A stretch of 10,232 nucleotides of DNA from an uncultured Clostridium sp. (GCA_900543885.1 UQTA01000093.1:1-10232), one strand, 5' to 3'. Positions 1 to 7,290 are shown, counted from the stretch's first letter. Made by a program: numbers and translations. Notes: generated by a model from the sequence alone, not told the origin.

Positions 1-150
1 TCGTTTCGTAAATAACTGTACTAATCACGTAGGATGCGGATTTGAGTGTGCAGGTCTAAAAACGCAGGCGTAGCGGGCTACGCTGAGGCTTTTAGGCCTG
101 TGCAATCAGATTCGCAGACAAGTGAGTAGTACAGTTATTTCGAAAACGAT
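1..150. repeat. long imperfect palindrome (hairpin-type intergenic repeat, possibly MITE-like)
   Basis: The two halves (1-74 and 77-150) are imperfect reverse complements centred near 75.5. Perfectly paired blocks include AAATAACTGTACTA (10-23) with 127-140 and GCGTAGC (68-74) with GCTACGC (77-83). TGCAGGTCTAAAA (49-61) pairs with 90-104 apart from small mismatches. The outer ends, TCGTTT and AAACGA, also match, so the element may extend beyond the left edge. No reading frame is evident. Fully palindromic intergenic elements of this size are typical of miniature inverted-repeat or hairpin repeats. Which family it belongs to, and whether it is multicopy, is inference. It could also act as a bidirectional transcription barrier or a folded RNA. 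Confidence 0.7.
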
Positions 151-243
151 GTACGAGTATTGTATCATTTGTCAGTTGAAGCGTCAATGAGAGAACGATA
201 TTCGAAAAAATCAACAAAATTCAGACAGAAGAAAAATTATATC

Positions 244-272
244 TTGACTTTCTGTTTTTTGAGTACTATTTT
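244..272 (+). promoter_or_regulatory. sigma-A type promoter of the T-box/aspS-gatCAB operon
   Basis: TTGACT (244-249) and TATTTT (267-272) are separated by 17 bases, a near-consensus vegetative promoter. It sits directly upstream of the first stem of the T-box leader, giving an expected start near 279. Confidence 0.75.
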
Positions 273-278
273 ATTAGT

Positions 279-588
279 TATAAAAAAACAGCTGTGAAAG
301 AGACTCTTGTCTGAGAAATGTAACAGGAAGGGGGCGTCACCGACTGAGAGCGCCGCCGCGCAGGACTGGATAAAGGGAACACTCTGGAGCTGGTATATCG
401 AAGCGGTCTTATCAGAAGGGGATGCAACCGGCTGGAAAGACTGATAGTAGGTATATCCGTGGCATACGTTACATGCGAAAAAGAGGAGAAGTCTTGAGAG
501 CATCCTGAAGGTTTCTCAATGCGGGTGGTACCGCGGGAAAAGAAGATCCCGTCCCGGAATACAGTAAATGTGTTCCGGGGCTTTTTTT
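279..588 (+). promoter_or_regulatory. T-box riboswitch leader, probable Asn specifier with overlapping Glu codon
   Basis: This is a tRNA-sensing antitermination leader for the downstream aspS-gatCAB genes. The T-box sequence GGGTGGTACCGCG is at 523-535, its UGGU bulge (526-529) meant to pair with the uncharged tRNA 3' end. An intrinsic terminator follows. Stem I can be closed by CAGCU (289-293) with AGCUG (388-392) and AGAG (299-302) with CUCU (382-385), with a GA-rich internal loop between them. The triplet just before CUCU is AAC (378-380) followed by A381, the usual specifier-plus-purine arrangement, so tRNA(Asn) is the first choice. Read one base earlier, GAA (377-379) is a Glu codon. A T-loop-like CUGAGAG lies in the apical part near 341-347. 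Stem III is TTGAGA (494-499) with TCTCAA (514-519). TATCAG (410-415) and CTGATA (441-446) form a stem in the middle region. Uncharged tRNA would favour readthrough. Confidence 0.93.
553..588 (+). terminator. T-box-controlled intrinsic terminator
   Basis: CCCGGAATAC (553-562) pairs with GTGTTCCGGG (570-579), one G-U pair, around a 7-base loop. Seven T residues follow (582-588). The 5' arm overlaps the region that the antiterminator, built on the T-box at 523-535, would occupy. Confidence 0.93.
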
Positions 589-670
589 ATTATAAAAATC
601 TCCGGAACCGTAAGAGGTGTTGAAAAATAGAGACTGTATTTTGCAGCAGCCCTATGGGAAGGAGAAAAAT

Positions 671-2005
671 ATGATGGAATTTGTTAAAGGCGTCAAAGCA
701 AAAGAAACTCTTGGAATTGCACAGATCTTAGAAGGTTCTTATGAAGGAAAAAAGGTACGCATAAATGGGGCAGTCCACAATGTCCGTGACATGGGCGAAG
801 TTGCCTTTGTGATCCTTAGAAAAGCAGAGGGATTGGTGCAGTGCGTATATGAAGAGGGCGTCACAAATTTTGATATTCATGATCTGAAAGAAGAATCCGC
901 AGTAGAGGTCCTTGGAACTGTTAAAACAGAAGAAAGAGCTCCCCATGGTTTTGAGATCCGCTTAGAAGAGATCAAAGTATTATCACAGCCTGCAGAACCG
1001 ATGCCGATCCCCATCAGCAAATGGAAGATGAACACATCCCTTGAAACCAAGCTGGCCCTGCGTCCGGTATCATTAAGAAATGTAAGAGAACGTGCTAAAT
1101 TTAAAATTCAGGAGGGCATTGTAAGAGGCTTCAGAGATTATTTATTTACCCAGGGATTTACAGAGATCCACACACCAAAGATCGTGGCCAGAGGTGCTGA
1201 AGGCGGATCTAACGTATTTAAATTCAACTACTTCAACAAAAAAGCAGAATTAGGCCAGAGTCCCCAGTTCTATAAACAGACTATGGTAGGCGTTTATGAC
1301 CGTGTATTTGAAGCGGCCCCTGTGTTCCGCGCAGAAAAGCATAACACTACCCGCCATTTAAATGAATATACCAGCCTGGATTTTGAAATGGGTTATATTG
1401 ATGGTTTTGAAGATATTATGGCAATGGAAACCGGATTTTTACAGTACACCATGGCGCTTCTTGAAAAAGAATATAAAAAAGAACTGGATATGTTGGGAGT
1501 TACACTTCCGGATGTAAGTAAGATCCCGGCAGTCCGTTTTGACAAGGCAAAAGAGCTGGTAGCTGAAAAATACAACAGGCGGATCAGAAACCCTTATGAC
1601 TTAGAGCCGGAAGAAGAACTTCTTATTGGCCGTTACTTTAAGGAAGAATATGACAGTGATTTTGTATTCGTTACCCATTATCCATCGAAAAAACGTCCAT
1701 TTTATGCAATGGACGATCCGGCAGATCCGAAATTTACTTTAAGTTTTGACCTTTTGTTTAAAGGCCTGGAAGTTACTACAGGCGGTCAGCGTATCCATGA
1801 TTATGGTGAGATTCTTAAAAAGATGGAAAAACGTGGTATGGATCCGGAAGATATTGCTTCCTATCTGATGATCTTTAAATATGGAATGCCTCCTCATGGC
1901 GGACTGGGAATTGGAATGGAACGACTGACTATGCGCCTTTTAGACGAGCAGAACGTAAGAGAGACAGCACTCTTCCCAAGAGATGTAACAAGACTGGAGC
2001 CATAA
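671..2005 (+). CDS. aspS: aspartyl-tRNA synthetase, archaeal type (AspS2), probably non-discriminating Asp/Asn
   Basis: Cytosolic class II synthetase that attaches aspartate to tRNA(Asp) and, if non-discriminating, also to tRNA(Asn). At 444 aa it has the length of the short archaeal-type AspRS and lacks the GAD insertion of the roughly 590-aa bacterial enzyme. The OB-fold anticodon domain is about residues 15-110. The catalytic core follows, with motif 2 FRAEKHNTTRHLNE (219-232) and motif 3 around GIGMER (413-418), ending LFPRD..RLEP. His36 (GAVHNV) and Pro91 (ERAPHGFE) occupy the anticodon-domain positions where discriminating archaeal AspRS have Trp and Lys; His/Pro is reported for non-discriminating forms. 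The alignment was made by eye. ATG at 671 is chosen because GGAAGGAG (657-664) precedes it by 6 bases. ATG 674 is also possible, and an upstream in-frame GTG at 617 has no good ribosome site. First gene after the T-box, followed by gatC after 69 bases. Confidence 0.96.
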   Translation: MMEFVKGVKAKETLGIAQILEGSYEGKKVRINGAVHNVRDMGEVAFVILRKAEGLVQCVYEEGVTNFDIHDLKEESAVEVLGTVKTEERAPHGFEIRLEEIKVLSQPAEPMPIPISKWKMNTSLETKLALRPVSLRNVRERAKFKIQEGIVRGFRDYLFTQGFTEIHTPKIVARGAEGGSNVFKFNYFNKKAELGQSPQFYKQTMVGVYDRVFEAAPVFRAEKHNTTRHLNEYTSLDFEMGYIDGFEDIMAMETGFLQYTMALLEKEYKKELDMLGVTLPDVSKIPAVRFDKAKELVAEKYNRRIRNPYDLEPEEELLIGRYFKEEYDSDFVFVTHYPSKKRPFYAMDDPADPKFTLSFDLLFKGLEVTTGGQRIHDYGEILKKMEKRGMDPEDIASYLMIFKYGMPPHGGLGIGMERLTMRLLDEQNVRETALFPRDVTRLEP

Positions 2006-2074
2006 AAACAGCAGTTTTGACTAAACGATCTGGAAGATGATCTGGGAAACGAATTTCAGAAAGGAAATAAAATC

Positions 2075-2368
2075 ATGGCAAATGTGATCAGTGACGAAAC
2101 CATAGAGTATGTAGGCATTCTTGCAAAGCTGGAGCTTTCACCGGAAGAAAAAGAAGAAGCAAAAAAAGATATGGGGAGAATGCTTGATTATATCGATCAA
2201 TTAAATGAACTGGATACAACTGGCGTAGAGCCTATGTCCCATATATTCCCTGTGAATAATGTATTTCGTGAAGACGTAGTGACCAATGGGGATGACAGGG
2301 ATGAGATACTTGCTAATGCACCGGCAAAGAAGGACGGAGCATTTATGGTACCAAAGACAGTGGAATAG
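2075..2368 (+). CDS. gatC: Asp-tRNA(Asn)/Glu-tRNA(Gln) amidotransferase subunit C
   Basis: Small subunit of the GatCAB amidotransferase that wraps around GatA and stabilises the GatA-GatB contact. At 97 aa it is the normal GatC length. It shows the family pattern: an N-terminal helix with VEYVGILAKLELSPEE-like sequence, then LDYIDQLNELDTTGVEPMSH, and an FREDVV segment before the C-terminal tail ending in FMVPKTVE. AAGGA (2061-2065) lies nine bases before the ATG. Its TAG stop is part of the AGGAGG ribosome site for gatA, so the two genes are tightly coupled. Confidence 0.96.
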   Translation: MANVISDETIEYVGILAKLELSPEEKEEAKKDMGRMLDYIDQLNELDTTGVEPMSHIFPVNNVFREDVVTNGDDRDEILANAPAKKDGAFMVPKTVE

Positions 2369-2379
2369 GAGGCAGCCAG

Positions 2380-3849
2380 ATGAGTATATTAGATTTAACA
2401 GCCCTGGAACTGGGTAAAAAGATAAAAGCTGGTGAGATCACATCACCTCAGGCTACAGAAGCAGTGATAAAGCATATTAAGGCAGTAGAAGATCAGATCC
2501 ATTCCTATGTGACCATAGATGAAGAAGGGGCTATGAAACGTGCAAAAGAGGTACAGTCCCAGATCGAGGCAGGAACACTTACGGGACCATTGGCAGGTGT
2601 ACCGGCTGCTATTAAGGATAATATGTGTACCAAAGGCCTGCGTACTACCTGCAGCTCTAAGATCCTGGAAAATTTTGTGCCTGCTTATACGGCAGAGGCG
2701 GTTATAAACCTGGAGAAAGCAGGCGCTGTTATTCTTGGAAAGACCAACATGGATGAATTTGCCATGGGAAGTACAACAGAGACTTCTGCATATGGTGTGA
2801 CCCGCAATCCATGGAATACAGAGCATGTACCTGGCGGTTCTTCCGGCGGCTCCTGCGCAGCCGTAGCAGCCAACGAATGCTTTTATGCCTTAGGTTCTGA
2901 TACCGGCGGCTCCATCCGTCAGCCAAGCTCCTTCTGCGGCGTGACCGGTATTAAACCAACTTACGGAACGGTATCCCGTTATGGATTGATCGCTTATGGT
3001 TCTTCCTTAGACCAGATCGGACCGGTTGCAAAGGACGTTTCTGACTGTGCGACTATTTTGGAAGCAATTTCTTCCCATGACTTAAAAGACAGCACATCAA
3101 TGGATCGTAAAGACCGGGATTTTACTTCTGCTTTAGTGGATGATGTAAAGGGAATGAAGATCGGTATTCCCTCAGGCTATTTTGGTGAAGGACTGGATGA
3201 AGAGGTAAAGACAGCTATTTTAAAAGCAGCGGACATCTTAAAAGAAAAAGGTGCCATTGTGGAGAAATTTGATTTAGGTTTAGTAGATTATGCGATTCCC
3301 GCTTATTATGTCATTGCATCCGCAGAAGCCAGCTCCAACCTTTCCCGTTTTGACGGCGTAAAATATGGCTATCGCACCAAAGAATATGAAGGTCTTCACA
3401 ATATGTATAAAAAGACCCGTTCGGAAGGCTTCGGACCGGAAGTAAAGCGCCGTATCATGCTTGGTTCCTTCGTATTAAGTTCCGGCTACTACGATGCCTA
3501 CTATTTAAAAGCACTTCGCACAAAAGCTCTGATCAAGAAAGAATTTGACAAGGCGTTTGCAAAGTATGATCTTATTTTAGCTCCGGCATCTCCTGATACA
3601 GCGCCAAAGCTTGGCTCTTCCTTAAGTGATCCTTTAAAAATGTATCTGGGCGATATTTATACGATTTCCGTCAACCTGGCAGGTCTTCCTGGAATGACAG
3701 TTCCATGCGGTTTGGATTCTAAAGGACTTCCTGTTGGAATGCAGCTGATCGGTGACTGTTTTAAAGAAAAGAATATCATCCGTGCAGGTTATGCTTTTGA
3801 ATGTACCAGAAAATATGAAATGCCGGAACTGGCAAAAGTAGCTGACTAA
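2380..3849 (+). CDS. gatA: Asp-tRNA(Asn)/Glu-tRNA(Gln) amidotransferase subunit A (glutaminase)
   Basis: Amidase-signature subunit that hydrolyses glutamine and supplies ammonia to GatB for amidation of Asp-tRNA(Asn) or Glu-tRNA(Gln). The protein has 489 aa, the usual size. The Ser-cisSer-Lys triad is intact at Lys79 (AAIKDN), Ser154 (GGSSGGS) and Ser178 (DTGGSIRQP), which are also the family's standard positions. The glycine/serine-rich amidase signature spans about 150-182. The start follows AGGAGG (2367-2372) by seven bases. That site overlaps the gatC stop, which points to translational coupling. gatB follows after 14 bases. No defects seen. Confidence 0.98.
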   Translation: MSILDLTALELGKKIKAGEITSPQATEAVIKHIKAVEDQIHSYVTIDEEGAMKRAKEVQSQIEAGTLTGPLAGVPAAIKDNMCTKGLRTTCSSKILENFVPAYTAEAVINLEKAGAVILGKTNMDEFAMGSTTETSAYGVTRNPWNTEHVPGGSSGGSCAAVAANECFYALGSDTGGSIRQPSSFCGVTGIKPTYGTVSRYGLIAYGSSLDQIGPVAKDVSDCATILEAISSHDLKDSTSMDRKDRDFTSALVDDVKGMKIGIPSGYFGEGLDEEVKTAILKAADILKEKGAIVEKFDLGLVDYAIPAYYVIASAEASSNLSRFDGVKYGYRTKEYEGLHNMYKKTRSEGFGPEVKRRIMLGSFVLSSGYYDAYYLKALRTKALIKKEFDKAFAKYDLILAPASPDTAPKLGSSLSDPLKMYLGDIYTISVNLAGLPGMTVPCGLDSKGLPVGMQLIGDCFKEKNIIRAGYAFECTRKYEMPELAKVAD

Positions 3850-3863
3850 AGGAGGGGTACGCC

Positions 3864-5303
3864 ATGAGTAAACAGTATGAGACCGTCATAGGTCTGGAAG
3901 TTCATGTAGAACTGGCAACAAAGACAAAAATATTCTGCGGCTGCTCTACCGCTTTTGGAGGAGCGCCAAATACCCATACATGCCCGGTGTGTACCGGTAT
4001 GCCCGGTTCTCTGCCTGTATTAAACAAACAGGTAGTAGAATATGCCATGGCAGTTGGGCTGGCTGCAAATTGTCAGATCAACCAGTACTGCAAATTTGAC
4101 CGTAAAAACTATTTCTATCCTGATAACCCACAGAACTATCAGATTTCCCAGCTTTACCTGCCTATCTGCCATGATGGCTGGGTAGAGATCGAAACCGGAT
4201 CCGGTGTAAAGAAAAAGATTGGTATCCACGAGATCCATATGGAAGAGGATGCGGGAAAACTGGTCCATGATGAGTGGGAAGACTGTTCTTTAGTAGACTA
4301 CAACCGAAGTGGTGTTCCTCTGATCGAGATTGTTTCTGAGCCGGATATGAGAAGTGCAGAGGAAGTAATCGCATATCTGGAAAAGCTCCGGCTGATCATC
4401 CAGTATCTGGGAGCATCAGATTGCAAGCTTCAGGAAGGATCCATGAGAGCGGATGTAAACTTATCTGTCCGTGAAGTGGGAGCAGAAAAGTTCGGTACCA
4501 GAACAGAGATGAAGAATATTAACTCCTTTAAAGCTATTGCACATGCCATTGAAGGAGAAACAAGGCGTCAGATCGAGCTGATCGAAGACGGAAAGAAAGT
4601 GATCCAGGAAACAAGACGCTGGGATGATAATAAGGAAAGTTCTAAGGCCATGCGTTCTAAGGAAGATGCCCAGGACTATCGCTATTTCCCGGATCCGGAC
4701 CTGACACCAGTGGTGATCAGTGATGAATGGATCGCGAAGATCAAAGCACAGCAGCCGGAGCTTCGCACGGAAAAAATGGCCCGTTATATCAGCGAATTTG
4801 GTCTGCCTCAGTATGATGCAGAAATCCTTACAAACTCCAAGCATATGGCAGATGTGTTTGAAGAGACTGTAAAGCTTTGCAAAAAGCCGAAAGAAGCGTC
4901 TAATTGGCTGATGGTAGAAGCCATGCGTTTACTAAAGGAACATGAAATGGATCCGGATGATATGGGATTTTCACCTGTAAACCTGGCGAAGCTGATCCAG
5001 ATGGTAGCGGCTGGTGAAATCAACCGTACAGTGGCCAAAACTGTATTTGAGGAGATCTTTGAGCACAATGTGGATCCGGCCGCTTATGTAGAGGAAAAAG
5101 GCCTGAAGGTAGTCAATGATGAAGGTGCCTTAAAGACCACGATAGAAGGTATTCTGGCAGCTAATCCACAGTCTGTGGCAGACTATAAGGGCGGGAAGGA
5201 AAAGGCTCTGGGATTTTTGGTAGGACAGACCATGAAAGCGATGAAGGGCAAAGCAGATCCTGGAATAGTGAATAAACTGCTGAAGGAGCTGTTGACCCAG
5301 TAG
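3864..5303 (+). CDS. gatB: Asp-tRNA(Asn)/Glu-tRNA(Gln) amidotransferase subunit B
   Basis: tRNA-binding subunit that activates the aminoacyl side chain with ATP and then amidates it using ammonia from GatA. The protein has 479 aa, full length for GatB. Seen in order: the N-terminal cradle with GLEVHVELATKTK (10-22); a cysteine set C25, C27, C40, C43 that could bind zinc as in zinc-containing GatB proteins; the family signature DRKNYFYPDNP (79-89) and YQISQ; a conserved acidic HEIHMEEDAGK segment (122-132) near the metal site; and DYRYFPDPDL. A helical linker and a C-terminal YqeY-like domain, from about 330 on, contact the tRNA elbow. ATG follows GGAGG (3851-3855) by 8 bases. Last gene of the T-box operon; no convincing intrinsic terminator follows it. 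Confidence 0.98.
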   Translation: MSKQYETVIGLEVHVELATKTKIFCGCSTAFGGAPNTHTCPVCTGMPGSLPVLNKQVVEYAMAVGLAANCQINQYCKFDRKNYFYPDNPQNYQISQLYLPICHDGWVEIETGSGVKKKIGIHEIHMEEDAGKLVHDEWEDCSLVDYNRSGVPLIEIVSEPDMRSAEEVIAYLEKLRLIIQYLGASDCKLQEGSMRADVNLSVREVGAEKFGTRTEMKNINSFKAIAHAIEGETRRQIELIEDGKKVIQETRRWDDNKESSKAMRSKEDAQDYRYFPDPDLTPVVISDEWIAKIKAQQPELRTEKMARYISEFGLPQYDAEILTNSKHMADVFEETVKLCKKPKEASNWLMVEAMRLLKEHEMDPDDMGFSPVNLAKLIQMVAAGEINRTVAKTVFEEIFEHNVDPAAYVEEKGLKVVNDEGALKTTIEGILAANPQSVADYKGGKEKALGFLVGQTMKAMKGKADPGIVNKLLKELLTQ

Positions 5304-5373
5304 ATATAAGCAAATATATTTGCACTTTATCAACCCATAAGCAAAGCTTTTGACTTCATAAGGAAATTTTGTG

Positions 5374-5402
5374 TTGACGGAATAAATACTTTGGTGTATA
5401 TT
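5374..5402 (+). promoter_or_regulatory. sigma-A type promoter of the aminotransferase gene
   Basis: TTGACG (5374-5379) and TATATT (5397-5402) have a 17-base spacer. The site lies in the 172-base gap between gatB and the aminotransferase, giving a start near 5409 and a short leader. The rest of the gap has only a 14-base AT-rich palindrome (5310-5323), with no T-run to make it a terminator. Confidence 0.75.
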
Positions 5403-5475
5403 TTATAACAATGAAAGAATGTTTTTATGGCACTGACATATGTCTGCCTTAAGAACACATGTAGAGGAGGAAATT

Positions 5476-6765
5476 ATGAAGCCGTATGCAGAGATGACCA
5501 AAGAAGAACTGGTAGCCCTTCGCAAAGACCTGAAGGCAAAGTATCACGATTTTCAGACAAAAGATCTGAGACTGGATATGTCCAGAGGTAAGCCAAGCGC
5601 AGATCAGCTGGATCTGTCCATGGGCATGATGGACGTGCTCAGCAGTGATGATGACCTGACCTGTGAAGATGGTACAGACTGCCGTAACTACGGAGTGCTT
5701 ACCGGTATTGATGAAGCAAAGGAACTTCTGGCAGATATGATGGAGGTTAATCCTTCTACCATTATCATTTATGGAAACTCCAGCTTAAATGTTATGTATG
5801 ATACGGTTTCAAGAGCCATGACACATGGTATCATGGGAAATACCCCATGGTGCAAGCTGGATAAGGTAAAATTCCTTTGCCCGGTTCCGGGATATGACCG
5901 TCACTTTGGTATTACCCAGTATTTCGGCATTGAGATGATCAATGTTCCTATGACTCCGGAAGGTCCTGATATGGATATGATAGAAGAGCTGGTAGCCAAT
6001 GATGCTTCTATTAAGGGTATCTGGTGTGTACCGAAGTATTCTAATCCACAGGGGTATTCCTATTCTGACGAAACAGTACGCCGCTTTGCAAGACTGGAAC
6101 CAGCTGCACCTGATTTCCGTATTTTCTGGGATAATGCATATGGTATGCATCATTTATATGACCATGACCAGGATCACCTGATCGAGATCCTTGCAGAGTG
6201 CAAGAGAGCAGGAAATCCGGATCTGGTTTATAAATTTGCTTCTACTTCCAAGATCAGTTTCCCAGGTTCCGGTATTGCAGCTATCGCTACCTCCCACAAT
6301 AACCTGGAAGATATTAAGTCCCAGTTAAAGCACCAGACCATTGGTCATGACAAGGTAAACCAGCTGCGTCATGTACGTTTCTTTAAGGATATCCATGGAA
6401 TGGTAGAGCATATGAGAAAACATGCAGATATCCTTCGTCCGAAATTTGAAGCAGTAGAAGAGATCCTGGAAAGAGAACTTGGCGGTCTTGGCATCGGCGA
6501 GTGGACGAAACCAAAGGGAGGCTATTTTATCGCTTTTGATTCCTTAGACGGCTGTGCAAAAGACATTGTTGCTAAATGCAAGAAATCCGGTGTGGTTATG
6601 ACCAATGCCGGAGCAACTTATCCATACGGCAAAGATCCTCACGACAGCAATATCCGTATTGCACCAAGCTATCCTCCTATTGGTGATCTGATCGTGGCTA
6701 CTGAGCTGTTTGCACTGTGTGTAAAGCTTTCCAGTGTTGAGAAGCTGTTAAAGGGAATGGAGTAA
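5476..6765 (+). CDS. PLP-dependent aminotransferase, aspartate aminotransferase of the subgroup Ic type
   Basis: Probable cytosolic aspartate:2-oxoglutarate aminotransferase, interconverting aspartate and oxaloacetate. This 429-aa protein has the fold-type I layout and the hallmark MSRGKPSADQLDLS (35-48) of the Asp_aminotransf family (PF12897), which differs from classical AspC. Probable active-site residues: N190 in SNPQGYSYS, D219 and Y222 in FWDNAYG, the PLP-binding Lys259 in STSKISFPG, and the substrate-carboxylate Arg394 in NIRIAPSYP. ATG 5476 follows AGGAGG (5465-5470) by five bases. An upstream in-frame ATG (5440) has no such site and would put the AGGAGG inside the coding region. It has its own promoter, so the link to gatCAB is thematic (aspartate supply) rather than shown. 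Substrate choice is inferred from family. Confidence 0.93.
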   Translation: MKPYAEMTKEELVALRKDLKAKYHDFQTKDLRLDMSRGKPSADQLDLSMGMMDVLSSDDDLTCEDGTDCRNYGVLTGIDEAKELLADMMEVNPSTIIIYGNSSLNVMYDTVSRAMTHGIMGNTPWCKLDKVKFLCPVPGYDRHFGITQYFGIEMINVPMTPEGPDMDMIEELVANDASIKGIWCVPKYSNPQGYSYSDETVRRFARLEPAAPDFRIFWDNAYGMHHLYDHDQDHLIEILAECKRAGNPDLVYKFASTSKISFPGSGIAAIATSHNNLEDIKSQLKHQTIGHDKVNQLRHVRFFKDIHGMVEHMRKHADILRPKFEAVEEILERELGGLGIGEWTKPKGGYFIAFDSLDGCAKDIVAKCKKSGVVMTNAGATYPYGKDPHDSNIRIAPSYPPIGDLIVATELFALCVKLSSVEKLLKGME

Positions 6766-6778
6766 ACCTAGTTATCTA

Positions 6779-6807
6779 TTGATTTTTAATCAGTATGTTG
6801 GTATAGT
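6779..6807 (+). promoter_or_regulatory. promoter for the structured RNA
   Basis: TTGATT (6779-6784) and TATAGT (6802-6807) are separated by 17 bases and start only 13 bases after the aminotransferase stop. The expected start is near 6814, just before the folded RNA. Confidence 0.6.
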
Positions 6808-6813
6808 TTTACT

Positions 6814-6999
6814 AGAGATATAGTATACTATATCGGGTGGGCTAACACCTGATCATTCAGGTAGAGATACTGGGAGAATGATTCAATCCGAAATATAGAT
6901 CGGACGAATGAGCCGATGGTTGGCGGACAACGAAAAAATTAGCCATAAAGAAGAGAGTACATTTACGCTGCGGTGTATCGGCTCTCTTCTTTATTTTTT
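6814..6999 (+). ncRNA. compact structured noncoding RNA, candidate raiA-motif RNA
   Basis: About 185 bases without coding potential, between a promoter and a strong terminator. Helices seen: GATATAG/CTATATC inside a perfect 18-base palindrome (6817-6834); GGGUG (6835-6839) with CACCU (6846-6850); AUCAUUC (6852-6858) with GAAUGAU (6876-6882); UCCGA (6887-6891) with UCGGA (6900-6904); and GUUG (6919-6922) with CAAC (6928-6931). The loop GGCUAA (6840-6845) of the GGGUG/CACCU hairpin is perfectly complementary to UUAGCC (6939-6944), predicting a pseudoknot that joins both ends. The GGGUGGGCUAACACCU start and GAGCCGAUGG block resemble, from memory, raiA-motif RNAs of Clostridia, which are implicated in sporulation. 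That name needs a covariance-model check. The RNA could instead be a 3' UTR element of the aminotransferase, since no terminator separates them. Confidence 0.62.
6946..6999 (+). terminator. strong intrinsic terminator after the structured RNA
   Basis: AAAGAAGAGAG (6947-6957) pairs perfectly with CTCTCTTCTTT (6982-6992), and T6946 with A6993 adds a twelfth pair. A weaker inner stem TACA/TGTA is at 6958-6961/6974-6977. Six T residues follow (6994-6999). It probably ends both the small RNA and aminotransferase readthrough transcripts. Confidence 0.88.
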
Positions 7000-7051
7000 C
7001 TTTTATAGTGGGGGCATGTTAAACATATGAGAAAGCATTATTCAATATTAG

Positions 7052-7219
7052 AAATTTAGGAGACAGTCCTTCCGGGTATTAGCTGTTTTTAAAAAAAATA
7101 CATCAGAAAAAATTTATACATCTATTAAATATGTGGCTAAAAAAGTTCCATTAGATAAATTGGACTTGTCAGATGAATTAAAAAACAAGATAAGTTTAGA
7201 AGAATATAGAGAAAAATAA
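7052..7219 (+). pseudogene. AT-rich reading-frame remnant without a start codon, unknown family
   Basis: A frame open from 7052 to the TAA at 7217-7219 encodes about 55 residues. Its C-terminal part looks like real protein: TSEKIYTSIKYVAKKVPLDK followed by LDLSDELKNKISLEEYREK. There is no ATG in frame; the only usual start-like codons are a GTG near 7133 and later TTG codons, none behind a convincing ribosome site. The stretch is more AT-rich than its neighbours. I do not recognise the family. The likeliest reading is the 3' end of a decayed or transferred gene; chance cannot be excluded. The rest of 7000-7340 shows only the nitroreductase promoter. Confidence 0.35.
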
Positions 7220-7290
7220 AGAGAATGGTCCAGATTGAAAAACTCCACAATTTCCACTGCTCTCTTTTGGGAACATTTCCTGCGTTTATT

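Noticed and set aside
237..503. Minus-strand open frame of 88 codons
   Set aside because: It lies wholly within the T-box leader and its promoter, shows no known protein pattern, and is explained by the structured RNA.
617..670. Upstream in-frame GTG start for aspS
   Set aside because: There is no proper ribosome site, and the extra 18 residues do not match the family. ATG 671 has a strong GGAAGGAG site.
5310..5323. Palindrome GCAAATATATTTGC as a terminator for gatB
   Set aside because: The stem is AT-rich and weak, and no T-run follows, so it is not a convincing terminator.
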